Made by a program: the position numbers and the translations under genes. From Phyllobacterium trifolii (GTDB lineage: Bacteria; Pseudomonadota; Alphaproteobacteria; Rhizobiales; Rhizobiaceae): 64,000 nt of DNA. Under the pieces are notes generated by a model, which saw nothing but the letters and a program-made list of their open reading frames with translations, did no database searches and was not told the DNA's origin. Shown piece after piece: positions 39,353-48,400 of this stretch (position 1 is its first letter; the number at the start of each line of letters is the position of its first letter). The stretch lies in NCBI RefSeq assembly GCF_014192095.1, contig NZ_JACHXN010000003.1, positions 248,001-312,000 of the forward strand. The letters run 5' to 3'.

Positions 39353-39775
39353 ATGATGGCCGCAACTGTTGAAGCCACAATCGCCGAGATGCTGTTCGCG
39401 CGGCTTACCTCATTGGTACTGTCGCCGGTTTTGCCTGTCTCCTATCCCGGCTTGGCATTCACGCCTCCGGCGAACGCTGCCTATCTCAAGGCGGGTTTCA
39501 TTCCCAACCGGACCGATAATCTCGGCCTGGCGAATGATGCAAAGGCACGGCATCAAGGCATCCTTCAGGTTATGGCAATTTATCCGGTCGGGCAGGGCGT
39601 CATCAAGCCAACGAATACGGCCGGGCTTGTCGCTGCACACTTCGCCAAGGGAACGATCCTCTACGGATCCGGCGTCAAGCTGAAGGTCTATTCGAAACCC
39701 TCTGTCGGCGCTCCCATGATCGAGCCTGACAAGGTGAACGTTCCGGTCACCATCCTCTATCGAAGCTTTAACTGA
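39353..39775 (+). CDS. Tail terminator-like protein (DUF4128 type)
   Basis: A 140-residue protein: EATIAEMLFARLTSLVLSPV, then LPVSYPGLAFTPPANAAYLK and a conserved GILQVMAIYPVGQGVIKP. DUF4128 proteins sit at the tail-terminator position, capping the tail tube. AAGGATTATC precedes ATG 39353. Confidence 0.8.
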   Translation: MMAATVEATIAEMLFARLTSLVLSPVLPVSYPGLAFTPPANAAYLKAGFIPNRTDNLGLANDAKARHQGILQVMAIYPVGQGVIKPTNTAGLVAAHFAKGTILYGSGVKLKVYSKPSVGAPMIEPDKVNVPVTILYRSFN

Positions 39776-39800
39776 AACCCGGACACTCCGGTCTAACCCG

Positions 39801-39817
39801 CCCCGTTCCGGGGTTTT
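39801..39817 (+). terminator. Hairpin with T run before the tail-tube gene
   Basis: CCCCG-TTC-CGGGG followed by TTTT. A short terminator-like structure between the tail-terminator and tail-tube genes; more likely partial attenuation or processing, because late transcription must continue. Confidence 0.5.
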
Positions 39818-39834
39818 CATGAAAGGAAATACCC

Positions 39835-40326
39835 ATGGCCATCACCACGGCAACAGGTGCGAAATATTTCATCGGCGGGACAACCGCCATCAGCTATGCA
39901 TCGGACGCGGCTGCTATCGCTGCTTTCGAGGCCCTGACATGGGTCGAGATCAAGGAAGTCGAAGACGGCGGCGAAGTCGGTGATGAATCTGCCGATGTGA
40001 CGTTCCAGTCTTTGGGCGACAGCCGCGTTCGCCATCTCAAGGGCGCGCGCGATGCCGGTACCATTGCCATGGTTGTCGGCGATGACCCTCTCGATCCCGG
40101 CCAGGTTGCAATGCGCGCGGCCGAGAAGACGAAGTTCCAGCACAACTTCAAGATCGAATACGAGGACGCACCGAGCGAACTCTATGAGAACAGCGTGGAT
40201 TACTTCCGCGGTCTGGTCATGTCGGCTCGCAAGAACATCGGGACCGGCGACAACGTGCTGCGCCGCACCTTCAATGTCGGCATCTCCACGCCGATCCTCA
40301 CCGTCGATACCGCGCTCCTCCCATAA
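39835..40326 (+). CDS. Major tail tube protein
   Basis: A 163-residue structural protein between terminator and chaperone genes. The pattern FEALTWVEIKEVEDGGEVGD, then SLGDSRVRHLKGARDAGTIA fits tail-tube proteins of siphophages, which stack into the hollow tail. It is flanked by hairpins at 39801 and 40335. GAAAGGAAATACCC precedes the ATG. Confidence 0.85.
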   Translation: MAITTATGAKYFIGGTTAISYASDAAAIAAFEALTWVEIKEVEDGGEVGDESADVTFQSLGDSRVRHLKGARDAGTIAMVVGDDPLDPGQVAMRAAEKTKFQHNFKIEYEDAPSELYENSVDYFRGLVMSARKNIGTGDNVLRRTFNVGISTPILTVDTALLP

Positions 40327-40334
40327 GCCTCAAC

Positions 40335-40354
40335 GGCCGGTCTGACAGCCGGCC
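40335..40354 (+). promoter_or_regulatory. Hairpin after the tail-tube gene
   Basis: GGCCGG (40335-40340) pairs with CCGGCC (40349-40354) across an 8-nt loop. No T run. Together with the upstream hairpin it brackets the tail-tube message. Confidence 0.45.
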
Positions 40355-40376
40355 ATCCTTCCCCGGAGTATTCTAA

Positions 40377-40793
40377 ATGACATTCGAACTTTCACAATTT
40401 GACGGTATTGCCGCGAAGCTTGAAGAAGGCTTTGACCTCGATATCCTGCATCCTTCCACCGGCGAGAAAACGGGCCTTGTGATCAAGGTCGCATCCTACC
40501 GGTCGGAACGGGTGAAGCGCGTTCAGCGCCGCCTTGCCAATGCTGCCATTCGCGAGGGCAAGAAGAACCCGAAGAAGGTCGGCACGGTCGAAGAGATCGA
40601 AGAGAAGACCAATGAAATCGTTGCCGCTTCGGTGATCTCGTGGAACCTGACGAACGGCGGAAAGCTAGTCGAATGCACGCCGGAGAGCGTATTGAAGGTC
40701 ATTTCCAACCCGGACTACTTCTTCATCTCCGAACAGATCGACAAAGCCGCGGATGAAGACGCGCATTTCGTGAAGCCCTCGCCGAAGAGCTGA
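40377..40793 (+). CDS. Tail assembly chaperone (upstream frame)
   Basis: A 138-residue protein analogous in position to lambda gpG, which binds the tape-measure protein. It shows FDLDILHPSTGEKTGLVIKV and ends PSPKS at 40793. In lambda-like phages a fraction of ribosomes change frame near the end to make a longer fusion; a second open frame overlaps here from 40757. Confidence 0.85.
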   Translation: MTFELSQFDGIAAKLEEGFDLDILHPSTGEKTGLVIKVASYRSERVKRVQRRLANAAIREGKKNPKKVGTVEEIEEKTNEIVAASVISWNLTNGGKLVECTPESVLKVISNPDYFFISEQIDKAADEDAHFVKPSPKS

Positions 40794-41161
40794 TCGGCTT
40801 CGCGAGGGCGCATTTCACCCCGCGCCGCAAGAATGACCTGATCCCCGAGACGCCGGAATATACCGATTACATCTGGGATTGGTTCGTTCAACTCCACAAT
40901 TCCCGCGAAACCGGCTTCAACGCCAATCCGATCAGTTTCCTCGAGGTCGAGGCATTCTGCCGGATGACAGGCGCTCTCATCGATCCATGGGAATTGTCGG
41001 TCATCCGCCGCATGGATCAAGCGGTCCTGGCAGTCATCAACAAGACCGGCAAGCCCGAGGCGAATGAAGGCCAGGCGACACCGGCAGACGTACAGGAAGC
41101 CAAGCTTCGGATCAGGGGCGCGGCAGCCAACCGGCGCGTCGTAGAGCGCAATAAGGGATAG
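40757..41161 (+). CDS. Second tail-chaperone frame (GT-like), no own start
   Basis: The -1 frame is open from 40757 (after a TGA at 40754-40756) to 41161 and reads like protein throughout: TPRRKNDLIPETPEYTDYIW, then SRETGFNANPISFLEVEAFC and MTGALIDPWELSVIRRMD. No ATG or GTG starts before 40964, after most of the conserved part. It is probably reached from the upstream chaperone by -1 frameshifting within 40757-40793, or by reinitiation at CTG 40790, which overlaps the TGA. No canonical slippery heptamer is visible; TTTC at 40766-40769 is one candidate. Confidence 0.75.
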   Translation, partial: RRAFREALAEELIGFARAHFTPRRKNDLIPETPEYTDYIWDWFVQLHNSRETGFNANPISFLEVEAFCRMTGALIDPWELSVIRRMDQAVLAVINKTGKPEANEGQATPADVQEAKLRIRGAAANRRVVERNKG

Positions 41162-41163
41162 TC

Positions 41164-43383
41164 ATGCCAGATATCGCATCACTCGGCGTCGAGGCCAAAG
41201 CATCCGGTGTCGATCAGACCGCAAAGGCCCTCGATCGGCTCACCGGTGCTGCTAAACGTGCCGAAGCGGCTACCGAATCCATCGGTCCGGTTTCAAGCAA
41301 GGCGGGCGCGATGGCGTCTCAGGCTGCCAATTCCCATGCTACCGCTCTCAATGCCGAAGCTGCCGCAGCAACGCGTGCATCAGGCGCAATGAAGGCACAT
41401 GCCACGGCTGTCAGTGCCAGCGGTCGCCAGCTTGTCGGTGCGAACCATAACGTTGCGAACCTTGCCGCGCAGTTTCAGGATATCGGCGTTTCGGCCGCAA
41501 TGTCGATGAACCCGCTTCAGATCGCGCTTCAGCAAGGTACGCAGATCGGTGCCGTACTCGGTCCGATGGGTGCAGCCGGAGCCGTTAAGAACCTCGGCTC
41601 CGCTTTTCTGTCGATCATCTCTCCGGTCAGCCTCGCGACCATCGGATTGGTTGCGGCGGTCGCTGCCGGGTTGCAGATGGTCAACTGGACAAAGCTCGGG
41701 GCCGCTGCTCTCGTCGGGCTTGCCGACTCCCTTCAGGTCATAGCACCCTATGCAATAGGTGCTGCCGCTGCGCTTGCCTTGCTCTACGCGCCTGCGATCA
41801 TCGGCGGCATCGTTCAGGTCATTGCACTACTCGGGCGGGTTGCTGTTGCTGCCGTCATCGCTGCCAGCGCCATGGCCGCTGCCAATCCCGGTCTTGCCTT
41901 TATTCTAGGCATTACCCTTGCCGTAGCAGCGGCGAACATCTTCCGCGATGAACTTGCTCAGATATTCGGCTTCGATATCGTCAAGTCTGCGAAAGATGGC
42001 GTGAACGCGCTTATCGCAACGTTTGTCGGCGCCTATCAGGGCATCAAAGCGACCTGGAAGCAGTTGCCAGCGGCGATCGGCGATATCGTCTACCAGACCG
42101 TCAACGCCACGATCAAAGGCGTTGAATCCATGATCAATTCCGTCGTCAAGCTGATGAATACCTATATCGGCGGGCTCTACAACAGTGTCGGCGGGTTGGC
42201 TTCAGAGCTTGGCGTCGATATCGGTTCCTTCAAAGACATCGGACAGGTTTCATTCGGTGGCATCGACAACCCCTATGCTGGCGCCGCGGACTCGGTCAAT
42301 GCCGGTATCGCTGATGCGATGAAATCCGCTCAAGGCACCGATTACGTCGGGAACTTCGGTTCAGCCATTGCCAAGGGCGCATCGGCGGCATCTGCCAAGC
42401 TCAAGGAGATGGCAAAGGATCTGCTGTCTGTCGATGATAAGTCGAAGAAAAAGAAGGGTGGCAAGACCGAAGCCGAGAAATATGACGACATCGTCAAGGG
42501 CGCGGAACGCCGTATTGCCTCGCTGAAGGCCGAACAGGCTGCCATAGGACTAACCGAGGAAGCTTCGGCGAAACTGCGCTACGAGACTGATCTGCTCAAC
42601 CAGGCACAGCAGAAGGGCATCACCCTTACCGCGGCTCAAAAAACCGAGTTGTCCGGGCTTGCCGGTCAGATGGCCTCGATCGAGGCAGCAACCAAGAAGG
42701 CAAAGGAAGCACTCGACTTCGCCAAGGAAGCGACCGGCGGCTTTCTGTCCGATCTCCGGTCTGGTCTGCAGAGCGGCGAGGGCTTCTTCAAGTCGTTTGG
42801 CAATGCCGCGGTGAACGTTCTAGATAAGATCGTTGACAAGCTGCAGGATGATCTCGTCAACGCCCTGTTCAGCGTCAACAAGGCAGGTGGAAGCCTCGGC
42901 GGCATCGGCGGCGGTATTCTCGGCATCTTCACCAAGATATTCGGCGGGGGCGCTTCTTCTGCGGCATCTGATCCATGGGCAGGACTTCGCATGGCGAATG
43001 GTGGCGCATACGTCGGCGGTGTTCAGCGTTTCGCCAATGGCGGCGCCTTCACCAACTCTGTTGTCAGCAGCCCGACCAAGTTCCGCTTTGCCAAAGGTAC
43101 CGGAATGATGGGCGAGGCGGGCCCGGAAGCGATCATGCCGCTCAAGCGTGACAGCTCGGGCCGGTTGGGTGTCGCTTCCAATGGCGGCGCCAACAGCAAT
43201 GCACCTCTCCCTCTCGATGTTCGCGTCTCGGTCGATGATGACGGCAAGCTCGCTGTCATCGCCAGACAGGCCGGATCAGAAGCCGGGGCTCAACAGGCAG
43301 ACGTGCGCGTGAAAACGTTTAGCAAGCGGGAACTGCCCGACCGGCTGAATGAAATCAAAATGGCACCTCGGAAGAGAGGTTAA
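41164..43383 (+). CDS. Tail tape measure protein
   Basis: A 739-residue protein that sets tail length; about 0.15 nm per residue would suggest roughly 110 nm. The N-terminal part is Ala-rich coiled coil, the centre (about residues 160-260) holds long hydrophobic helices, and the C-terminus has MANGGAYVGGVQRFANGGAF and GEAGPEAIMPLKR, a common tape-measure ending. It follows the chaperone frames, as expected. Confidence 0.92.
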   Translation: MPDIASLGVEAKASGVDQTAKALDRLTGAAKRAEAATESIGPVSSKAGAMASQAANSHATALNAEAAAATRASGAMKAHATAVSASGRQLVGANHNVANLAAQFQDIGVSAAMSMNPLQIALQQGTQIGAVLGPMGAAGAVKNLGSAFLSIISPVSLATIGLVAAVAAGLQMVNWTKLGAAALVGLADSLQVIAPYAIGAAAALALLYAPAIIGGIVQVIALLGRVAVAAVIAASAMAAANPGLAFILGITLAVAAANIFRDELAQIFGFDIVKSAKDGVNALIATFVGAYQGIKATWKQLPAAIGDIVYQTVNATIKGVESMINSVVKLMNTYIGGLYNSVGGLASELGVDIGSFKDIGQVSFGGIDNPYAGAADSVNAGIADAMKSAQGTDYVGNFGSAIAKGASAASAKLKEMAKDLLSVDDKSKKKKGGKTEAEKYDDIVKGAERRIASLKAEQAAIGLTEEASAKLRYETDLLNQAQQKGITLTAAQKTELSGLAGQMASIEAATKKAKEALDFAKEATGGFLSDLRSGLQSGEGFFKSFGNAAVNVLDKIVDKLQDDLVNALFSVNKAGGSLGGIGGGILGIFTKIFGGGASSAASDPWAGLRMANGGAYVGGVQRFANGGAFTNSVVSSPTKFRFAKGTGMMGEAGPEAIMPLKRDSSGRLGVASNGGANSNAPLPLDVRVSVDDDGKLAVIARQAGSEAGAQQADVRVKTFSKRELPDRLNEIKMAPRKRG

Positions 43384-43752
43384 TTAGTTTGTTCTAAAGG
43401 CCAACCCCTTGGCTGTAATGTTGTTATAGCAGTTCTGCGCTAGGTTGATGTTGGAACGTGTGTATGTGACAGATGTCACCGTATTGGCTCCCTTGTTCGC
43501 CGCTGCAACTTTCATCATCATCAGTGCTATCTCGTTAGTTGGTTCAGGTTCCCACTGATAACGCTGACACGATGTTGCTTGAACTGGCCCAAGATATTGA
43601 GATCCATCCGGTTTGATCTCTACCAAACTGACGGTCGCGGCCTTCTGAACACTTTCGGCAGGAAATTTTGCAGGGTCAGTCGTGCCTGGCGGAACAGTAA
43701 TCGCACAACCCGAAATACCAAGTACCAAGCAACCAATTGCAAACTTTCTCAC
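43384..43752 (-). CDS. Leftward moron-type lipoprotein (122 aa)
   Basis: Signal MRKFAIGCLVLGISGC with lipobox ISGC (Cys16). The mature part has a conserved Cys near CQRYQWEP and another near AQNCYNNI. It is opposite to the late operon between tape measure and tail-tip genes, with GAGGACGAGAC before its GTG start. It probably is expressed from the prophage and could alter the host surface; that is inference. Confidence 0.7.
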   Translation of the reverse strand: MRKFAIGCLVLGISGCAITVPPGTTDPAKFPAESVQKAATVSLVEIKPDGSQYLGPVQATSCQRYQWEPEPTNEIALMMMKVAAANKGANTVTSVTYTRSNINLAQNCYNNITAKGLAFRTN

Positions 43753-43791
43753 GTCTCGTCCTCACCCGATGCGACCATTGAAGGCCCGTTC

Positions 43792-44448
43792 ATGACAATC
43801 ACCTATCCATATGCACTTTCCGTCTTGGCGGATAGGCTCGATATCGAGTCCGTCACCTGGGATATTCAGCGCAATGATGAATTGTCCGGTACCGGCGACG
43901 GGCGTGTCTGGCAGGCCGAACTTGCTCCGCCGCTCTGGACCGGCGATGTCAAACTGAACATCGGCGATAGCAACGATTTGAAGCAGATAGCGGCGCGTGT
44001 TCGCAAACTGCATGGCGCGCAGGAACTATTCTTCCTCTACGATCCGTTGTCGAAATACCCGCAAGCGGATCCCGATGGTTCGATCCTTGGCGCATCGGCT
44101 GTTCGGATCAACAGCGTCGGTACCGGCGGGCGCACGATCAGCCTGAAGGGGTTGCCGGCGGGATATGTTCTGACCCTCGCCGACAAGCTGCAGATCGCCT
44201 ATGCGACGTCACCTGTCCGCAATGCCTTCCTCGAGGTGTCCGACGATATCGTGACGGCAAGCGGTGGCGGCATAACCCCTTCATTCGAGGTGTTTCCGAA
44301 TGCACCGACCGGCGTTGCCATCAACGATGTCGTGACGCTAGCAAAGCCTGCCTGCAAGGTTTTCATCTCGCCGGGCACATCGAACCCAGGATCAGGGGCA
44401 GGGCTCTTGACCTCGGGCGCCGGTTTTAAAGTGATCGAGAAGCGATAA
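43792..44448 (+). CDS. Tail-tip-region protein (218 aa)
   Basis: Begins MTITYPYALSVLADRLDIES and has a beta-rich body with a WDIQRNDELSGTGDGRVWQA segment and a C-terminal KVFISPGTSNPG. It follows the tape measure, the place of distal-tail proteins. Family not identified with certainty. Confidence 0.75.
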   Translation: MTITYPYALSVLADRLDIESVTWDIQRNDELSGTGDGRVWQAELAPPLWTGDVKLNIGDSNDLKQIAARVRKLHGAQELFFLYDPLSKYPQADPDGSILGASAVRINSVGTGGRTISLKGLPAGYVLTLADKLQIAYATSPVRNAFLEVSDDIVTASGGGITPSFEVFPNAPTGVAINDVVTLAKPACKVFISPGTSNPGSGAGLLTSGAGFKVIEKR

Positions 44449-45074
44449 TGAAAGACATCAGCGCTGAAATGGCGGCTGCGCTTGCGGCTGCTCGCGATAA
44501 GGGCTTGGTTCCTCGCCAGTTCATCCTGGTTGAAGCGATCAGTCGGTCGACGGGTCTGCCCTTCGATCGCGGCTTCTGGTCTGGCGACGATGTAATCACG
44601 ATCGGCGTTCCCGATCGCAATACCGGCGTGATCGTCAATCACGATTTCATCGGTGCGCAGAACCTCAACATCGGGCCTATTCCCCGCGTCTCTGATCTGA
44701 CCATCCAGACCGTGACCGTCGATCTGTCTCAAATCGCCATAGCGGTTCAGGAGATCGCGCGCGAGTACGATCTGAGGCTCGCCAAGGCGGACATATACGA
44801 AGTCACACTCGACCCTTTGACTAAGATCGCATCGGCTAACCCGGAAGTCGTCTTCATGGGCGAGGTCAACGGCAATCCGTTCGATACGCCGGCCGTCGGC
44901 GATGAAGGTTCGATCCAACTCGAATTGAACTCGGACGCGATCAGTATGTTGAGTCGTACCAATCCGAGCAAGAGTTCGTTCGAAGGTCAGAAGCGGCGCA
45001 GTGGTGACGAGTGGGGGCTCTATTCGAGCACATTGTCATCGTGGAACGTACCATGGGGGCAAAAGGCGTCATGA
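44448..45074 (+). CDS. Tail-tip-region protein (208 aa)
   Basis: Overlaps the previous stop (TAATG). Contains VPRQFILVEAISRSTGLPFD and RVSDLTIQTVTVDLSQIAIA. DUF2163-like phage proteins occupy this site; the assignment is tentative. Probably part of the tail-tip baseplate. Confidence 0.7.
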   Translation: MKDISAEMAAALAAARDKGLVPRQFILVEAISRSTGLPFDRGFWSGDDVITIGVPDRNTGVIVNHDFIGAQNLNIGPIPRVSDLTIQTVTVDLSQIAIAVQEIAREYDLRLAKADIYEVTLDPLTKIASANPEVVFMGEVNGNPFDTPAVGDEGSIQLELNSDAISMLSRTNPSKSSFEGQKRRSGDEWGLYSSTLSSWNVPWGQKAS

Positions 45075-45499
45075 CAGAACTTACCCGTCTGCCGAATTGG
45101 CGTTCACGTTTCGAGGCGGCCATCGATGAGATCAAGTTCGTTCCGTTCGATTGGGCTGAACAGCATGATTGCGGGCCGGGTCTTGCCGGTCGGCTGGTCT
45201 ATGCCATCACTGGCGAAGACCTGACAGTCAAATATCAGGGCAAGTACAAGACGGCGGAGGGCGCTCTCAAGGTCATGAAAAAGGCAGGGTTCGACAACCT
45301 TGCCGACCTGGTCGCTTCGTTCCTGCCGGAGATACATCCGTCTGAAGCCAGCCTCGGCGACATCGTCGCCTATGAAATGGATAGCCCGTTCGGATTCGCG
45401 CTCGGCGTCGTCAATGGTGAGCGCGTGTTCGTGCTTCGCCCCGAAGGGGTCGGAACTATGGATCTGCTCAAAGCCAAGAGAGCCTTCAAGGTCGGATAA
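45071..45499 (+). CDS. Tail-tip protein of DUF6950 type
   Basis: A 142-residue protein: FDWAEQHDCGPGLAGRLVYA and LADLVASFLPEIHPSEASLG, then DIVAYEMDSPFGFALGVVNG. A Cys early, followed by Gly-rich and His/Asp residues, resembles the NlpC/P60-like tail peptidase position, but a complete catalytic triad is not clear. Family by recalled similarity to rhizobial phage DUF6950. Confidence 0.7.
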   Translation: MTELTRLPNWRSRFEAAIDEIKFVPFDWAEQHDCGPGLAGRLVYAITGEDLTVKYQGKYKTAEGALKVMKKAGFDNLADLVASFLPEIHPSEASLGDIVAYEMDSPFGFALGVVNGERVFVLRPEGVGTMDLLKAKRAFKVG

Positions 45500-48400
45500 T
45501 GAAAAGCATTGGTATTTTCCTGACCGCTGCATGGTTCATGTTGGCGGGGCTTTCGCTCGCCCATGCGGAGCCGATCACGATTGCCTTGTTCGGCGCCGCA
45601 TTCGCGGCCACGACGGCAGGGGCGGTCGTTACCTACCTGATCGGCGCCGGGATAGCTTATGGCGTCTCGCTGCTCTCACAGGCGCTGTTCGGCGAACAGG
45701 AACAGGCAGCACAGACCCAAGGCGTGAAGCTTACGGTCCAGATGGGCGACGACAAGCCGATGTCGTTCACTGCCGGGACAACCGCGACCTCTGGCAAGCG
45801 CAAATATATCGGCGCTTGGGGCAAGGACGGCAAGACGCCGAACGCGTACCTGACCGATGTCGTTGAGATCGGGAATATTCCCGCGCCTGGTCAGCCCGCG
45901 TTCTGGGTTGTCGACCAAAAAGTTACTGTCCTCTGGGGTGAAACGCCGGTCGAGCAGGGCTATCCTGTTCTTGAGTTCCGCAAGGACGGCAAGGATTATC
46001 TCTGGTTCAAGTATTACGACGGCACGCAAACAGCGGCCGATACCTTCCTGCTGGCGAAGTTCAGCACGGATCCCGATCGGCCCTACAAATCAACGATGAT
46101 CGGCCGCGGCTGCCCTTATTTCATCGCGACGGCTCGCCTCAATCAGGAGCTGTTCCCGAACCAGCCGACATACCTTTGTGAAGCTCCCGTCACCGCTTGG
46201 TATGACGTTCGCAAGGATTCGTCGGCTGGCGGATCAGGCGCGCACCGTTGGGACAATCGCGCGACATGGGAACCTTCTGATAATCCTGTCGTGCTGATCT
46301 ATAATATCATCCGCGGCGTCTATTACGGCACCGAATGGATTTATGGCGGTCAGAACCTTCCGGCCTTTCGCTTGCCCGCTTCGAACTGGATGGTTGCGGC
46401 GAATGAATGCGACCGGCTGATCCCGCTTGCCGGTGGCGGTTCGGAAAAGCAATTCCGCTGCGGTACCGAGATCAACTGCGATATGGTGCCGCTCGACGTC
46501 ATTGATAAGCTGAAGAAGGCTTGCAACGGTCGCATCGCCGAGGTCGGTGGCGTCTTCAAGATGTTGGTCGGCGCGCCTGGTGCCGCTGTCTATTCGTTTA
46601 GCGATGACGATATCCTCGTCACCAAGGGTCAGAACTTCACGCCGTTTCCCGGCCTTGATGCCACCTATAACGGTATTGAGGCAACCTATCCGGAACCTTT
46701 GGAGAAATGGGCAACCAAGGATGCGCCGGCACGTTATTCGACCGATCTGGAATCAGCAGATGGTAACCGTCGGCTCGCCTCGGGCGTAACATTCGAAGCC
46801 GTTCCTTTTCCGGTTCAGGTCCAGCGGTTGATGAAACTGCTGATCGAGGAAGATCGGCGCTTCCGTGTCCATTCGTTCTACCTTCCGCCGGATGCCTGGA
46901 CGTTAGAGCCGAATGACGTTGTGTCATGGACATCGGTTCGGAACGGCTACAGTAACAAGAAATTCCTTGTTGTCCGCATCGATGGCGAGCGCAGCTTCAA
47001 TCAGCTCGTGGTTCTGAAGGAAATCGATCCGTCCGACTATGACTGGTCGACTGATGAACAGGTTCCGGTTTCGGTCGGTCCGGTCGGTCCGATCGTCAAT
47101 CCTTCCCATCCGATGTTCGGTTGGCAGGCTCTCCCTGCGACCTTGGATGATGGCAGCGGACCGCGCCGTCCAACGATCGAGGTGTTCTATGCTGGCGATC
47201 AGGATGGAGTCGACCGTATCCGGGTAGAGGTCTATCAGAAGGATACCGGCAATCTCTGGTTCGACGGCGAGATGCCTTATGACGCGCCTCTTGACGAGCA
47301 GTATTCGACCAAGCTTATCGCTGTCTTTGCGCCTAATACGGATTATCTGGTTCGCGGAATCTTCGTTTCCAACATCGGCAAGAACTTCACATGGTCGGGA
47401 CTGATCGATGTCACGACACCGAACGTTCTTCTCGGCGCAGGCGATATCTACCTGCCAGGCATGGTCGACGGTGTTCTCTCTCGCCTCAACGGCAAGCTGG
47501 AATGGATCGGGCAGTCGCTGCGCTTCGCCTCTGAAGCACGCCAAAAGGCTGAAGCCTTGCTTGCCGAGGCCGGTGCGCAGTCGTTCGAAGATCGCAAAGA
47601 GATTACGGCTACGGTCGGCAACTTCACTGCGTCGTTTACTGACACGATTACAGTTATTGCGTCCGAAACGGCTGCAATGGCATTGCGGGTCACTGAACTG
47701 ACCGCGCAAGTCAATGATCCGGTAACGGGTCTAGGCGCGCTCGCCACAATCACCGACACGCTCTCGGTTTCCGTCAGCACCATCGACGGGGAATTGACGG
47801 CAGTCACCAATCGGGTGAGCGTGAACGAGGCAAGGGTTGGCAACTTCTACGCTAACGGTATCATCCGGTTTGAGCAGGTTGCGACGCAAGCTGGAGCATT
47901 GTCTACGGCTGGTTTCAGCGTTGCGGCCTCGGGAATAGGCGCGCCAAGCCAGGCAGCAATGTTCATGAGTGCTATTGCGGGCGGGTTGAGTGAAATAGGC
48001 TTTACCGCTGACAGCGTCTACATGGTCGCGCCGGGGGCGAAACGCCGTCCGTTCATCTTCAGCGGCGGCACGCTGTTCCTTGACGATGTAAGGGTCAACA
48101 CTTTGGCGGCTCTTTCGGCAACGCTCGGCGCAGTCGACATCAGTTCGGCGGTGATCGGCTCGCTGATCGTCGGAACGTCAAATCTCGGGATTGATTCCGT
48201 ATCACAAAGTGACGTGTCGCCAACTGTCAACCTCAATCCCGGTAGCGGGCAAATCAATTACGATAGGGCGCTGAATATTCTGGCTTCAAACCGCTCGCTT
48301 ATGCAGCTCAACATTGATTTGTCGTACAATTATAACGCTAGCGGCGGCAGTCCTTCGATCACGGTTACCAATCTCACGACCGGCGTGGTTGTGCTTTCCA

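Noticed and set aside
46924-47709. Minus-strand open frames inside the tail-tip gene
   Set aside because: Long only because the GC-rich opposite strand has few stops; no motifs or start signals.
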